A stretch of 64,000 nt of DNA, taken from assembly GCA_036245805.1 (NCBI GenBank), contig BTRK01000004.1, positions 20,212,001 through 20,276,000 on the forward strand, written 5' to 3'. Each line of letters begins with the position of its first letter. Positions within the stretch are counted from its first letter, which is position 1. The DNA is from Pristionchus mayeri (lineage: Eukaryota; Nematoda; Chromadorea; Rhabditida; Neodiplogasteridae). Shown piece after piece: positions 1-15,602 of the stretch. The translations under genes were made by a program, and so were the position numbers. The notes beneath the pieces are model-generated. The model worked only from the letters and a program-made list of their open reading frames with translations, was not told the origin of the DNA and did not search any database.

Positions 1-58
1 ATTGGGACGGAATTTTGTTCCTTCAAAATCACAAGCGCGTAAGTCGAAGATTCAATCA

Positions 59-2597
<2,539 letters not shown>

Positions 2598-2986
2598 TCA
2601 CTGTGAAGAGAAGGAATTATGGAGGAGAGAGACTCGGAATCTCGCAGTTGTGGGAAGAATGGGACGAATGTGAGAAAGTCGACAAGTTGAGAAGAATCAA
2701 AGAGGGGGGGAGCCCGCAATTTGGTGTCTACATGGGGAAAGGCGCAAAAAGGGCGTCGTTACTAGGAAGTCCTTTTTGCGTAATTGAGAGGGAGGAGGAA
2801 GAAGAATAGAAAGAGGAAGAGGAAGATTCGACGGAGATTCGCCCTTCTCTTCCCCTTCCTCCACTGAATCGAACCATGACATCGACAGAAAAGTTTCAAA
2901 GTTGTCGGGGGAAGGAAGGGAACAATAGTCGCAAGCAAGCATCATTATCGCCATGCACAATCGAGAGGGGATTCAGAGAGGTCGAC

Positions 2987-2997
2987 GGGGGGGGGGG
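2987..2997 (+). repeat. poly-G run (11 G)
   Basis: An uninterrupted run of 11 G in a GA-rich stretch. Similar runs occur at 7721-7731, 8349-8357, 38019-38031 and 44626-44637. Confidence 0.95.
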
Positions 2998-3592
2998 AGG
3001 AGAAAGAGCACGAGCTCGAATTTCGAAGCGAAAAGTTGAGGGGCAGCCAGAGAAAAGAAATGATGAAAGGAGGAGGAGGCAATATGAAAAAGAGACTGAG
3101 GGGGGAAGGGAGTAGATGCACTCTCTATGAGGCCTTGAGACTCCATCTGATAAGAATCGGAAAGCGAGAGAAAGGGAGGACCGAAATTGGGTGGTGGTGA
3201 AAGGTGGAGGAGAAACCGTCTCGAGTGGCGCAAGAAAGGGTCGAGGGCATCCATAGATCAGGAGTAATTGAGAGACAGAAGAAGGAGGAAGAGAGAATGC
3301 GAACTGTCGAGAGAGCGCAGACAGGGAAGAGAGGGCGAGAGAGCATGTGAAATGGAGAGACCATCCAAAGCGTGCGCTGCTACAACAAAAAGTGGACGTT
3401 TTGGGCGCGCAAGGTCAGCAAATGGATCGAGGCTAGCGAAACCGACCATTTCCAGGCACTATTCCGACCCAGTGAAGAGAAGGGATGAAACCAATATTCT
3501 CCCTTTCAGGTTGCAATATCTGGCAGAGCACCCCTCATACGAAAATTGAGGGCACAAAATATTTTGCCCACTTGGGTAGTTGTGTATTAGGG

Positions 3593-3616
3593 GTCTCTCT
3601 CTCTCTCTCTCTCTCT
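3593..3616 (+). repeat. (TC)n microsatellite
   Basis: About eleven perfect TC dinucleotide units in the gene-free stretch upstream of the ZCCHC24-like gene. Confidence 0.95.
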
Positions 3617-6600
3617 TGCCGCAGGGCGAAGAAATGAGAAGAGGAAGGGGGAAATCCCCACGACGACCAGGATTCAACACGAAAAGAGGATGAGAAGGAA
3701 GACGAGGGTGGATGACGATCACTTAGTCACTGTAGGGGAAAACACTCAGAATGATGAATTAGAGAAGGAGTGGAAATATCTGGTAGTTGAGTTGAATACA
3801 GGAGAGGAGAGAGGAAGAAGGGACTAATCATCACTCGAATGGAAGGGAACCGAGATGGATTCTGCAGACTAAGGAGGATCTAATAAAGAGAGAGAGAGTT
3901 CAGGATGACGAAAAGGTCTTTCCTTCCTCTCTCTCTACTCTTTCCCAGAGAGTCACTGTTGACATCTGTGAGGGAAGGGGGAAGAGGGCACACAGGGGAG
4001 AATGGAATGGAGTAGGCAAAGAACTCCCAGCACTTTTCACTCACATCCGTCAAAACTGTGTGATCATCACTAATTTGATCTCAAAAACACGTGACACGAC
4101 TGTAGCAACAATACTCAGTTAGTGTGGGTACATATGGACTAGGAGGAGGAATAGACTACGTCTCTCTCTTTTCCGTACTCACTCGCTGGGAAGAAAGAGC
4201 GAGATAGCATGGGAAACGAGGAGAGCGGGATCAGCGAACTTTCATGATGATTGGAAATGCAAATGGTGGATCACGCTGAGCCCTGCCACGCAGCCTCTCC
4301 TCTGTCATTTTTGATCGCATCTCTGCTCTCTCGCAACACAAAAGAAGGCGCCTGATAACGCGGAGGTCTCCCCAATGGATGCACTCTCTCGCCCTCTCTA
4401 ACCTCCCTCCCTCCCATCTCTCTCCCTTCCTCTCGTAGTAGGTTGTCACGGGCATCTAACAGATAAGCAGAACGGGGCACGCTACGCAATAGAACTGATA
4501 GGAGGAATGACTGGGGAGGATCACAATGGACTGCATCGAGCACAAGAATATGCACAGCTATACAATAATTAGAGAGAGTGAATCATAGTGCGAAGAAATC
4601 ACGAGAAAATAAGGGAAGAAGGGACGCTTCCGGTGATCGAAAGAGGAGTGAATGAGTGGATGGAGTGGAGATGAGAGGGGACAAGGGGATCAACGAGAGA
4701 GGACGACAGTAAAATCTGCCTGTGTCTATGCTAATGACAATGAGAGTAGAGGGGCCGACCTGTAATGAATCTCGTGCAAGAAAACAAATGAAGGGCCATG
4801 CAAATGGGGTCGACTGATCTGGTTGGCATGGGGGGATTGGGGAGGGAAGCCGATTGGGTACCGATTCCCGACATCATTGCCCCCTCTTCTCTGCACCCTC
4901 CTCCCTCACTCATCTCTCTCGCTCTCCATAGCGGTACAAAGCGCATTATCCCTGTATTTCTCTATTCCGATGGCGCAATCGGTTAGTCTTTCCTCTTCCT
5001 CTCTCTCCCCTACTTACTCACAAACTCCTTTGGGGTAAGCCGAATCGGTGACTATCAGAAGGCAGAAGAACGTTTCCTGATTCTGATCCCGATGATAAAT
5101 CAGATTCCGTGAAAACGCGAAACACTTTACACAGGGGGCAGAGAGAGAAGCGAGGGAGGGGAGGAGAAGCATAGAGAGAATGAAAGAAGAAGAAGAAAAA
5201 GAGATAGGAAGTGGCGAAAAAACGAAATGTTGCCTTCGATCACAACAACTTAGAACTCGAATAGAGTAAATGGGGAATTCGAGAAGAGATAGCGAGAGGT
5301 GGAGAACTTACGAGTACAAAAGTTGTGCGGGCCATTCTCGATCAATCGATGAGTGATCTCTCTCTCTCCTCCCTTCATTCCTCTCGTAGGCTGACTAAGA
5401 CACCGTCAGAATGAAGCGAGAATAGGAAGGAAGGACGACAATGAATATAATAGGTTAGAGGGGAATGTGAATTGATACTGCATTCAAACCATTTCTCTAC
5501 TCTCTCTCTCTCTCACTCGAGAGCATTCTGAGGAAGAACTTGAAATATGGAGGGAATGTTCTTCCGAGTAACATGCAGCGACCAAAAAACGAAAGATGGA
5601 TAGGACCGAAGGCCTCCCTCTCCCTCTCTCTCTCAGAGACATTTCTTCTCCCTCTCTAGACTTCCTGCCTCTCTCAATGCTCTCATCTCATTGCCGCAAC
5701 TTCTACCCGGAATCCCATGCATTTCTGCTGCTCACTTCCCAAGTCCTTCGTCTTTTATGGGAAATCCAAGTCATTTCTCGCCCTTTCCCTAGAAAATACT
5801 GCATAATCTAATCTTGAGTGCACTGCATGCGATAGTCGGAATACCACACAGTCGAGTAACTCAGAAAGTTACACGCTGCTGGGACGATGTGGGGACTGCA
5901 ATTGGCTGTGGAGGAACGAATGTCCGCCAAACACGTCAACAGTGTAGCCTGGAGGACGGAGGAGGGAGTGCATGCGGCAAAATAGAAAGTGCACCCTGGC
6001 ACGATTGAATGTCCACGACACAAGAGAACGAAATGTTGTTGATGGGGTCTGATCTAGAAAAGTCTCTTCTATGGGGGGAAGAGTGGATAGAGGGAATTCG
6101 AATGGAGGGAATTCTAAGCCGTCGAAATGAATGCCTTCCGTTCCTTGCAACATTACAGCAGAAGGGCGGGAGTTTGAGTGATGGAGAGAAACACACGAGA
6201 GTCGAAATAAGTGATCGTCGTGAATAGCAAAGGGCTGCCAAATGATGCAAGGAAACAAAAGAGAGGAAGAAGAGAAGAAGAGGCGAGTGAGTCAGAGGAC
6301 GAAGAGATGAAGCCATCGAAGAAGAGGAGAAACACCCACAGAAATGATAGCACTTGGATAGATTACTCTCCTTGATCAAGAAGCGCCTTCCACTATCAAA
6401 ACAAACTTGATATAAAGGAAGAAAGTAAAAGGTATAACTGAAGCCTAATGAATTCTGAGAAGGGCATGCTCGTTATCGTCTTCCATTTCCCCATGCGTAC
6501 TCCCCCTCTCTCTCTCTTATCTCCATGTACTCTCATTCCTACTCTGAACTCTTATTCTTCTTCCATTCGTGACATTTCCCATTGGGAGAGCACTCAACTT

Positions 6601-7720
6601 CGGGAGACACGAGAAAGGAGGATAAATCCACTTTGCGGCCCAACTCCTTCAGCGCTTTCATTAGACCCGCGAGATAATGCAATGGCGACGAAAAGTGGAA
6701 ATGGACTGAGTGGAAGTTGACAAAGACAAAGAAACAACAAAATTATCCAAACTATTTGTTCAACTCTTCCCACGCTCACCAAAACGAGAAGAGAAATTGA
6801 AAATGACGAATTTGTGGTGCATTTGTTTGCAAATTCTCCCAGAATGCCTTTCCTTTCACTGCCTGTTCAATAAGAACCTCAATTGCCCATTGAGCAGAAT
6901 AAGACAACAAAGTTCTCCGGTCGCTCCATAATCGACATTCAGTTTTCGTTCCTTCCTCCTATACAGTTCACTTCTTCGAGGGTCAGGGTCTCGGTCATTG
7001 GAGGGAGAAGAGATTGATATTGGCTATCGAAAGGGAAAGAGAGTAGCTCTTCTCCCTCTTGCCAGTTCTTCCTTTTCTTCCTTTCCATCGAATCTCGATT
7101 GAGATGGGCAGAAAAGAAACGAAATCAAGATCATATGCGGCGCAGCTTTCGTTTTCAATCTGTTCGCCCCTTCAGCCGGATTTCACTCTCTCGTTCAGTA
7201 GAGATAGCTCTCACTCTCTCAGAAATGAAAGGGAGAGGGCGAGTGGAGGGGCTGCAGAGGACTGAAGAGGAGGAATAACAGAAGGTACAAGGAGAGGAGG
7301 AGTACAATTGGAAAGACTAAAAGAGGGAGTGGAAGTGTAACTGATACAAAGAGCGAGAGCACGTTCAGGATTGACACTGCATAACAATGGTCGACTAGCA
7401 TCAAACGCCCGCTCGTTTCCCTCGTACATCGGGACGAGTTTTCGGGAAATCGGAGTGAGTGCAAGAAGTGCGCGGCAGCGCGCCCAAGCGTTCCATCTCC
7501 CACTGATTTATATCGGCTTGTCACATTTAAATACGCGGCAGCGTGTCGGAACAGGGACGGGAACCGATTCCACTGCCTTGGCCATGCGTATCGGATCGAA
7601 GAACATTGCATAGGAAACTGCGTAGGAACCGATTTAAAGTCGCTTGAAACTAGGAGTAGCCGAGTTCTCAGCAAACGGTCAATGGCTATTTTCTGCTGTA
7701 TTGTTGGGATGAGAGAGAGA

Positions 7721-7731
7721 GGGGGGGGGGG
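7721..7731 (+). repeat. poly-G run (11 G) in a longer G-rich patch
   Basis: Eleven G followed by further G blocks broken by single A residues up to about 7750. The patch has four or more G runs and so fits a G-quadruplex pattern. Confidence 0.9.
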
Positions 7732-10700
7732 AGGGGGGAGGGGGAGGGAGAGTCAAAGTAGGCGATGGGTGTTGTTCGGTGTTGTAAGGAGAAGACGGAG
7801 ACACGCAATGAATGCATTGAGAGAGAGGAAGACGAACTCGATTAGGTAATTCAGAGAGAGACTGGCCACTCCCGGAAATGCAGCCACCCTCACGTGCAGA
7901 GATTCGAATCGGAAGCTGCACTGGTCGTAGACTCGCACCTCACGTTATCTTAGAATCCGCGCGTTTCCAAGACGGAATCAGTAACTCACGCAGAACAAAC
8001 AAAGGAGAAAAGATGTCTGCGAGCTCTCCTCTTTCAGAATCTCGCCCTTTACCCCGAGAGAGAGGGAGGGAGGGAATACATCAAACAAGGTCCGGAAAAG
8101 GGCTGAGAGTGAGAACTCATACTGTCTCACTCTCTCGTTGACCGCCTATTCATTCAATTTTTTGTTGATGTGTGAGACGGGAGACAGATGAGAGACGAAT
8201 TGTATTGCGAACTCGGGCGATCGAATCGACAGTGAGAGATAGAATTGGTCGAAGATGGGCTCGCTTGTTTTTGCGCACTTCGCCTGTAGAAAACGAGGGT
8301 GGAAGGTGGAAGCAACAGGGGAAAGGGAGAGGAGAACACTACTCTCGAGGGGGGGGGTTGCTAGCGAGCGATGCTGTGCAAAAAAAGCGATGAATTGTGC
8401 AGGATCTACGCTCTTGAGGGGAAATCGAGAGAGGAGAGAGATAATAAACGAGATGCGCGACCACTTGGCAGCTTGTACTCGTTCCATACCAATCCCCCAT
8501 TGAATGGACTGTGATAGAAAGAAGTCAAAGGAATAGAAGATGAGGACTACGGAAAAGAAGAGGAAGAAGATGTGCATTAGCGAATTAGCAGGGGACTGAA
8601 TCTTGCACGTTCCAATCTCTGAGATGAGAGTGAAATTTCTCGCAAAAACAGACACGATCTCGTGAGGGAAAGAAGAGTTGATGGGAATGAGGGGAGGGAA
8701 AGGTGACACTTTCGACTTCTTCTTCGGGAGAAACACCGACGTGACCTCTCTCTCCTTCTCGTCTCGGCTTCAATTTCCGTTCCTCTCTCCGACCAATCGT
8801 GGAACCAAAAATAAGCAGAGATTGTAATGAACTACACTGGTGATCACGCGAGAAACGACGAGCCCTCGTCCTTGCTCACAGTCGAGAGTCCCGAAGGTCG
8901 AGAGGGTAAGGGGACGAGGGGAAGAGTGCTCGACTTAATGATTCTGGAAGGGCGTGGTTCTCGTGCCACTGTTGTGATTCTACAGTACTCTGAAGACGTC
9001 GCTGCTGAACTTTGAGCGCCGCAGGGCAAAGAAAGTAGGCAAACACACACACCACGAGAGCGCGCACAACCTTTCACCCTCCACTCAACAAACCAATAAG
9101 CTATTTCGGTCGGGTTTTCTCGCAAACTCTTCTCTGCCAAGAAAGTTATGCAATCAGAAAGAGTAATAGGGAGGGAAGGGGGTGGATGCGTGGGGTTGAA
9201 GGTTCTCTACGGTCCGCCGCCTTTTTCTAACAAATTCGAGTGGCGAAAATGACCTTGTAATGGCTACTCTCTCTCTCCTCATTTTCCCGCATACCGATCG
9301 TCCATTGGCGAATCGTGACAAACTTTGTGGAAATCGTTGAGAAATTAGATCAAAATCGAAGATCAAATGGACGAGAGAATCATGCGGAACTGGGTGGACA
9401 CTGAAAACACTGGGTGTTGTGAGAGATGATCGGGTGACTTCCTACACACGAGAGTTACTAGTCAACGTAGCGAGTAAAATCGAAGAACCAAACAATCATC
9501 TTCACGTGAGATACACTTTTGAGATAATCTATTCCTCGGTGATAATATAGTTTCTTGAAAACTCCTTGCCGAGAGTTGCCAGCTAACTCTGTGACTACAG
9601 TGAAATGAACTTGAGGGGATGAAAATAGGGCTTTCTCATCTACTTTCTGATAGTAGAGAAGAAGGAGAAGAAACTGCGCAAGCACTGAAGGATTCATTCC
9701 CGTACGTGAAGGAGAAGGAGAAACGGAGAAGGGAATCTGAAGGAAGAGAGAGTGAGGGGAATGGAGAGAGTTATGAGTAGAGTAAGGATGTTGGCAAACA
9801 ATCTAAGGAGAAGCAGCCAAGAAGGCACTCTCAGAGGGGGCATGCGACGGGAAAGGAGATGAGATCATACAGATCATAATTTATGATCGGGGAAAGGATG
9901 AGTACACGAGAAAATGTTCCATCATTTTTGCCCAACACCCGGAAACCGGAAATTAAATAGCATATTCTTGGTGAGGAAATGAGAATCGAATTGATCGTGA
10001 ATCTCGGTTTGTCCGACGTGCAAGAATGAAGACGGAGAGATATGAGGGAACATTCTTACGACGACAGGTTCATCGACAGCTTAGAGTGGATTGGTCTCGT
10101 GCATCTAGATAGCCCACGCATCCACTCCTTTTATTCGTCGACTGCCAGGAAGCAACGCCAAAATCGGCTGAATCGGACCAACACAACTGAGCAAATCCTT
10201 GCTCCTCTCGCTCTTTTTGTATTCGGAAAAGAGGGGAGGAAGGAGGAAATTGGGATCGGGAGTATGGCACTCGAGCACACGTTGAAGAGGAGATACAATG
10301 GGATAATTGAAACGGGAAGAGATATCGGAATCTCGATCACAAAATGAAGGATTCATCCAAAGAACCAATCGGATAATCCCGGTTCGGGTTCGATGAATCG
10401 GGTACCGAAGTGCGATTTGCACCGCCTCATCATCATCCGCCGTACCAAATCCTCTTCTCGATAATAACAGGATTCCAGTTGGAGCCACCCAAACATTGCA
10501 TTACTCGCCTCGTTACTTAGTCGATCAACACTGCCCCTATTTCTCTGTTGGTATATTCTCAATTCTGTGTGTTTGTACCGTCTAACTGCTCTGCTCCTCG
10601 ATATTCCTCCCCCTCTGCACGTCATCACTCTCTCCATTTCGTGCACTCTCTCGCCTCGATGAGTTCAGAGCCGAACGGAGTTTCTATTTGCGAAAGTACT

Positions 10701-10842
10701 GCATCGAGAGAAGAAGAGAAGCGCAATGCAAAAGTATCGACTGATAGGGAGTAAAGGATTTATCGGAGTTTCGCTAAAGATAAAATAAAAGTTAACCCTG
10801 AGCTAAGAAACTTCATCAAGAGTAACGTGATAGAGATGAAGA

Positions 10843-11813
10843 TCATGGCGGCTTTCTTTTGAAGTCTTCGATCTCGAAAATTGGAACATAGTCACTAGTG
10901 CAGTTAGGAGGTGGACATCTGACGCTTCCGTGAGCCGTGAGCTGAGAAGCGTGAGCCGCACGTCGATCCGCGCAGGGGCGGCAGACAGCGTGTCCGCACG
11001 ATGAGGAGGCGACTCTTCCCCGCAAGAACGACAAGCACGAGAGATCTCGATTCCCAGAGCAGCGCTACAAGTGAAAGGATTATGCAAATCTCCAGAATAT
11101 CGCCATTTTATCTTGGTATTTAAATAGATATTTTGGACAAACCTTCGTTCATCCTCTTCCTTGCAGAATTCGATTTGCTTCTCATACAGTACTTCCAACG
11201 CATTTCCCAGCATCTTCCAATGCACGGGATGCTTCTTCCTGTGATTTACGATCCATTGCGCTCTTTCGAGCAGCTCGAGCGGACTTCAACGCTCTTAAAA
11301 ATTGCAAGTTGGAATTGATGATCAATCAAAAGTTCCAGCAAATAAGGGGGGGTAAGAGAAGGCGCAAACCTTTTGAGTTGGTTGTTGGCGCGATTGTCTT
11401 CGTTTCCAGCAGATTTCTCCTTGAAGGGCACGAATTTACCCTTTCTTCTGCAGAATGGACACTTGCGTCCATCTCTCATCTGGATGGAACTCGCTCGACA
11501 GACGACGTGTCCGCATGCGGAGAAGACGGAACGACGACGAGGCGCTTCCTTGTAACATACGCGACAAACGCGTGAGAAGAGATGAGCTGCGCTGGAATAG
11601 AACATCGATTGAAAAATTTTACGCAAAAAGTCTCGGATGGATTCATAAAATGGCATCCTTGTGAAAATATGCGATCCAGCAAAAATATGCGATCCAGCAA
11701 AATATGCGATGTTTATAAAAACTAGATGCCACATGAAAATTAGAATAAATATCTTACCATTTTGTTTGGGAAGCCGAAGAAATAGATGAGGAAGAATTGC
11801 GAGACTCACTCAT
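10843..11813 (-). pseudogene. Tandem RING-finger gene, apparently frameshifted
   Basis: The minus-strand start MSESRNSSSSISSASQTK (ATG at 11813) splices at AAATG|GTAAGA into an exon with a RING-like finger: CRVC, then ACGHVVC, then CPFC. The expected sixth zinc ligand is Ser (CRASS instead of CRAC). A charged, probably coiled-coil linker follows (ALKSARAARKSAMDRK), but its frame runs to a stop, while the natural continuation (EKQIEFCKEEDERR) is in another frame near 11200. A second finger starts CRSCGEE and continues, again in a different frame, as SSSCGHAVCRPC and CPPPNC, so a base appears missing near 11010. Two frame jumps plus a lost ligand suggest a decaying copy of a nematode RING (E3-ligase-like) gene; assembly errors in short G runs are the alternative. 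No intron that repairs the frame was found. Confidence 0.55.
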
Positions 11814-12957
11814 GGTAGTAGGCGAATGGGATGTTAGAACGAGAGGAGCTGGAGCGCGATCCAAGATCGGATGCATCCAGTCTTCTCGGGTCTTCTCATA
11901 ATGATCCGAAGATTAAGAGCTGCTCCAGAGGGCATGATATATCATATATGTCGATACTCTTTAACTAATCATAGTGTACAATGATCACAAACAAGAGTAC
12001 TTTTGATCGATTAAAGTACATGTGCTTCTTAACATTACGTGCGATGATTATTAGACTCGCAATAATCTGCAGTTGATGAAAACGCGTAGGGCCTTTATTT
12101 AGAGACCACAAGGCATTCTGCCAAAACCATCTCACAAGACAGTTTGTGTGCCCAATGGAACCCTAATGGTATAAATAAGACCATACTTTTTGATTTAGCT
12201 CGATATCATAACCCTGCGCCGAATTATAATCTAAAAACCTTAATCTCGCTTTCAATGGAAAAATGCTCGAAATCGGGACAGCGTGAAAAATCGCAAGGGG
12301 GCAAGTTAATGTATCATTCTTGATCGCAAGCCGGGAGTCGTTTAATTGGTGTAGTGGTAGAGCTCTACCTCTAATGCCCGTAACATACAGGTTCTGCCCA
12401 GATGAAAGTGGTTAGCACTTTTTTGCAAATTTTTGTATGAAATCTTTCAATCATTCCGACAGTCAGGAAAATGATCCATCCGTTTTCTAACTTTGTGTCA
12501 TGTATTTGAATGAAGTGAACTGAAAAATACGAGTGGAGCAGCTGTACACGAGTACAATGGCCCATTTTACGCCTATTCTGGTTTTAATTAGCGTATGCTG
12601 ACCTAATTAGAGTTGCCTAATTAAGCTGCTCCAGTGGTCATTTGTGAAGGATCCCAAAAGCTACTGAAATCGCTTTTGATCGTCCAATTTGGTCAAGAAT
12701 TCCGACTGTCGGAGCTCTTGCGGATTTTGAGAGAATTCGGTATTCCCGAAAGTGGGCGTGGCTTGTGGTCTCTACCTTTATTAGCAAAGAATGTGAACAA
12801 CAATTTATTCGATCAAAGAGCTTTGTGCCACTTCGTCTTTTACTATTTGTGATAAGTCATTAGAAATACATTATCAATTATTTTTTGTCGCACTGTCTAA
12901 GAGGACGAATGTAATTTTCAACGAAATTCTGAACAATGGATTCAACGGATGTCTTCA
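11814..12957. other. Intergenic, no gene seen
   Basis: No supported exon was found between the RING gene and the 3' end of the CYP4-clan gene. A short tRNA-like string near 12345-12395 does not fold as a tRNA. Confidence 0.5.
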
Positions 12958-15557
12958 TCATCGACTCTCAATTATCACATTGATGCCATCTTTCGATTTG
13001 AGCACAACTTCTCCCAGGACAGCTACAGAGTTGAAATCTCTGAATCAATAGTTTGATCTCTTTTTGTGATAGTCAATTCTTGCCTCTCAGATTTGATTCG
13101 GAAACTTCTGAGCATCAAACTGAGTGCAATCTTTAGTTGATTCATAGCGAACTTTTGGCCTGAAAGAATAGTTGCCCAAACCCATTCACCACCCCACCAA
13201 TGCAGTTTCTCGGGCCTGATGAGAAGGGGATGTAGTCATATGGATGTCTCGCAGCAATCTGAACTCGCAATATCTGCTTCAGTATACACAGGAAACTGAC
13301 GTTCTCGGGCAGGAATCGATCTGGATCGTAGAGATCTGGATTAGGGTAGATGGCCTCATTCCGATGCAGTAGATATGGGGCGATCATGAGAGTACTATCG
13401 CGAGGGACAAGATACGGACCTGCAAGAGATTAGTTGGAATACGGTAGATTACCGTATCCCCACCCATCTGCAGGTCGTTGTCCAGATCTCGAGATATGAA
13501 TGGAACGGGAGGGAAGAGTCGGAGAGATTCCTTGATGCATCTCTCGAGGTAGGTCATGCGAGCGATGTCATCCTTCGTGCAATCTCGATCGACATCGTCT
13601 CCTGAACAGTTCCTCTTCATTATCGCCATCAGGCGTAGTACAAAACACATGTCAATTCGGGGTCTTTCGAAAGCGCTCAACTGGAAAAATAAAAAATACC
13701 CGAATTTGACTGACCGAAAATCTCTTTCACTTCTTCGTAAGCTTTCTGCTGAATATCTGGATGGTTCGCAAGACACCAAATGGTCCATCCGAGTGCTGAG
13801 GAAGTCGTATCGTGGCCTGGAAACAGTTATTTCTTCCCTTCGAATACTGTGACAAACCTGCGAACATGAACGTGTCGACCTCCTCTCTGATGTCTTCCAT
13901 CGAGAGATTTGATCTCTCCTTCTCACTGATTAGCATATCGAGGAAAGCTTTCTTATGGGCGTCGACTTCCCCACGGGAGAGAATATCCATCCTCTCGGCA
14001 ATCACCTATTCACGCTTTGGAAAAAAATTGAACTTTTCTTCTCACTTCCAGTGTGAATTCGTGTGCAATCTTCAAATGTCTGTTGTGTTCTCGTTGCCAG
14101 CCAGTAAGCCATCTGGAATTCCATCGTACTTTAAAGTGGCAGGTAAAAGAATGAATGCTCCCACACTTCATGCAAATGTGAGTTCTTCTTGATCTCAATC
14201 ACGGAAATGTCCTGGCATATCAGTATCAACATGGAACTCTAACAAGGAGAGTTCGCGCAATGTATATGGAGTTTCTAAACGAGACCTAGCGCATTCGAAA
14301 GAGGATAAAATTCTAAGAACTTCTATTGTTTTCAAATTTGCGGAACGCTCATGTGGAGCTCTGGGCAGAATGTGAGTTTATGGGAGTTTAGGGAAATAGC
14401 CTCAAAAATTGCATGTTCCCCACTATGAGCCCACATCACCACATGAACGTTCCGCAAATTTGAAAACAATAGAAGTTCTTAGAATTTTCTCCTCTTTCGA
14501 ATGCGCTAGGTCTCGTTTAGAAACTCCATATACATTGCGCGACCTCTCCTTGTAAGGTCCCAATATCGTGTAAGAACGAAACCACCTTATAATGGCTATC
14601 CACAGATGAGGATGCATCGATCCCTTCGCTCCGAGATACATCAACTTGGAGATGGCCTCAACAGAGTTCATATTTGATAGCCGATGCTTTTCAAACCTTC
14701 ACGTATGGTTGCTCTGGCAGGTTAAGCGAGTTGAGGTCCTTTCCCATTGCAGTGTCTAAAGGAGGTAGTGGAAGGAAGAATTGATGATAAAGAGGGAGGA
14801 AGTGGTCAACTAACCACAGATGACATCCAGAGTGAATCTCTTCATGAACGGGTAAATGTCGAACTCATTCCCACAGTGACTTTCAAGGACATGGATGAGA
14901 TTCTGTTTAATTGATCACATATGAAGGTAACTCTCAATCTTCTCACCTTCGCGTGTCTGTTCATCGTATCGATATATTCAATGAGCATTGCATAGTGGAA
15001 ACTAGGATTGATCATTTTCCTCCGCATTCGCCATTTATGCCCTCCTCTGAATACTTGTTATTCTAGATGAGGCTGATCAATAACTTACGCAAGGAGTAGT
15101 CCTCTTCCCAGCCAAGACTCGAAGAATCCATAATTCTTTCCCTTGTTAATCTCGTCCGGTGATTCGAGTATGTACTGAATTGTATTCAATAACCACTAAC
15201 ATCTCCAAAGGACGAAGAAAATCCGTATTGTTTAGTAGAATATTTGTTGTTACCTGCATCATCTCTCCGGTTACAGGGAAGAAAGTGCAAGCGTGGACCA
15301 CCCATATCTTGAGAAGGTCTCCCTTCCCCTCCTGCCGGGCCTTCCTAGCTCGCTCAAGGATTACACGAGGACCCGCTGATGGATTATTAAATGGAATGAA
15401 ATTTGTGCACTCGCTAACACTCAGTATCTTTGCCAAGTTCGAGCAAATTTCCGAAGAATGGAATTCCTTCATGGCCGGGAATCAGAGGAGTCAGTCGCTT
15501 TTTGTGCCTGAAATTGAAAACAACCAAATAAAACACAAGCGATAAATATGTTTTCAT
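12958..15557 (-). CDS. Cytochrome P450, CYP4 clan
   Basis: This is a microsomal haem monooxygenase; CYP4-clan enzymes usually hydroxylate fatty acids and related lipids. The minus-strand start [15 protein letters not shown] (ATG 15557) gives a membrane anchor followed by the proline-rich hinge [11 protein letters not shown]. Exons then give [16 protein letters not shown] (helix C), [11 protein letters not shown] (helix I oxygen-binding motif), [17 protein letters not shown] (ExxR in helix K), [14 protein letters not shown], and the haem loop [15 protein letters not shown] with its Cys ligand. The last exon ends [13 protein letters not shown] and stops at 12958-12960. The final intron appears to use a GC donor. 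A small inverted-repeat element at 14242-14553 lies where one exon should end and may supply its donor site. An acceptor (GTTCAG) 11 nt before the ATG suggests trans-splicing, and a 741-bp hairpin element begins just upstream. The gene reads as intact. Confidence 0.88.
14242..14553. mobile_element. Short fold-back (MITE-like) element in the CYP4-clan gene
   Basis: Two arms of about 115 bp are near-perfect reverse complements, separated by about 85 bp. The outer ends read ACAAGGAGAGTTCGCGC on the left and, on the opposite strand, ACAAGGAGAGGTCGCGC on the right. No ORF of significance lies within. A clear target-site duplication was not found, so the superfamily is unknown. It sits in or at the edge of a CYP4 intron. 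Confidence 0.85.
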
Positions 15558-15602
15558 CTTCAATACTGAACTGTCTTCTTGTGCTGGTTCATGTGCAATT
15601 AT

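Larger units (their letters stand above)
2598..10842. other. Gene-free stretch upstream of the ZCCHC24-like gene, purine/pyrimidine biased
   Basis: No exon chain with conserved protein content was found on either strand across about 8.2 kb. The sequence is strongly strand-asymmetric, with long GA-rich runs (about 2480-3340, 4560-4700 and 5150-5240) and CT-rich runs (about 4370-4440, 4880-5000 and 5610-5690). The many 60-100 codon ORFs here are Ser/Arg/Glu/Leu-rich and look like products of this bias. It may hold the promoter of the ZCCHC24-like gene, or unseen noncoding RNAs. Confidence 0.5.

Noticed and set aside
12340..12400. tRNA-like string with A-box-like GGTGTAGTGGTAGAGC
   Set aside because: The acceptor and anticodon stems do not pair and the B-box is degenerate, so it is not called as a tRNA.
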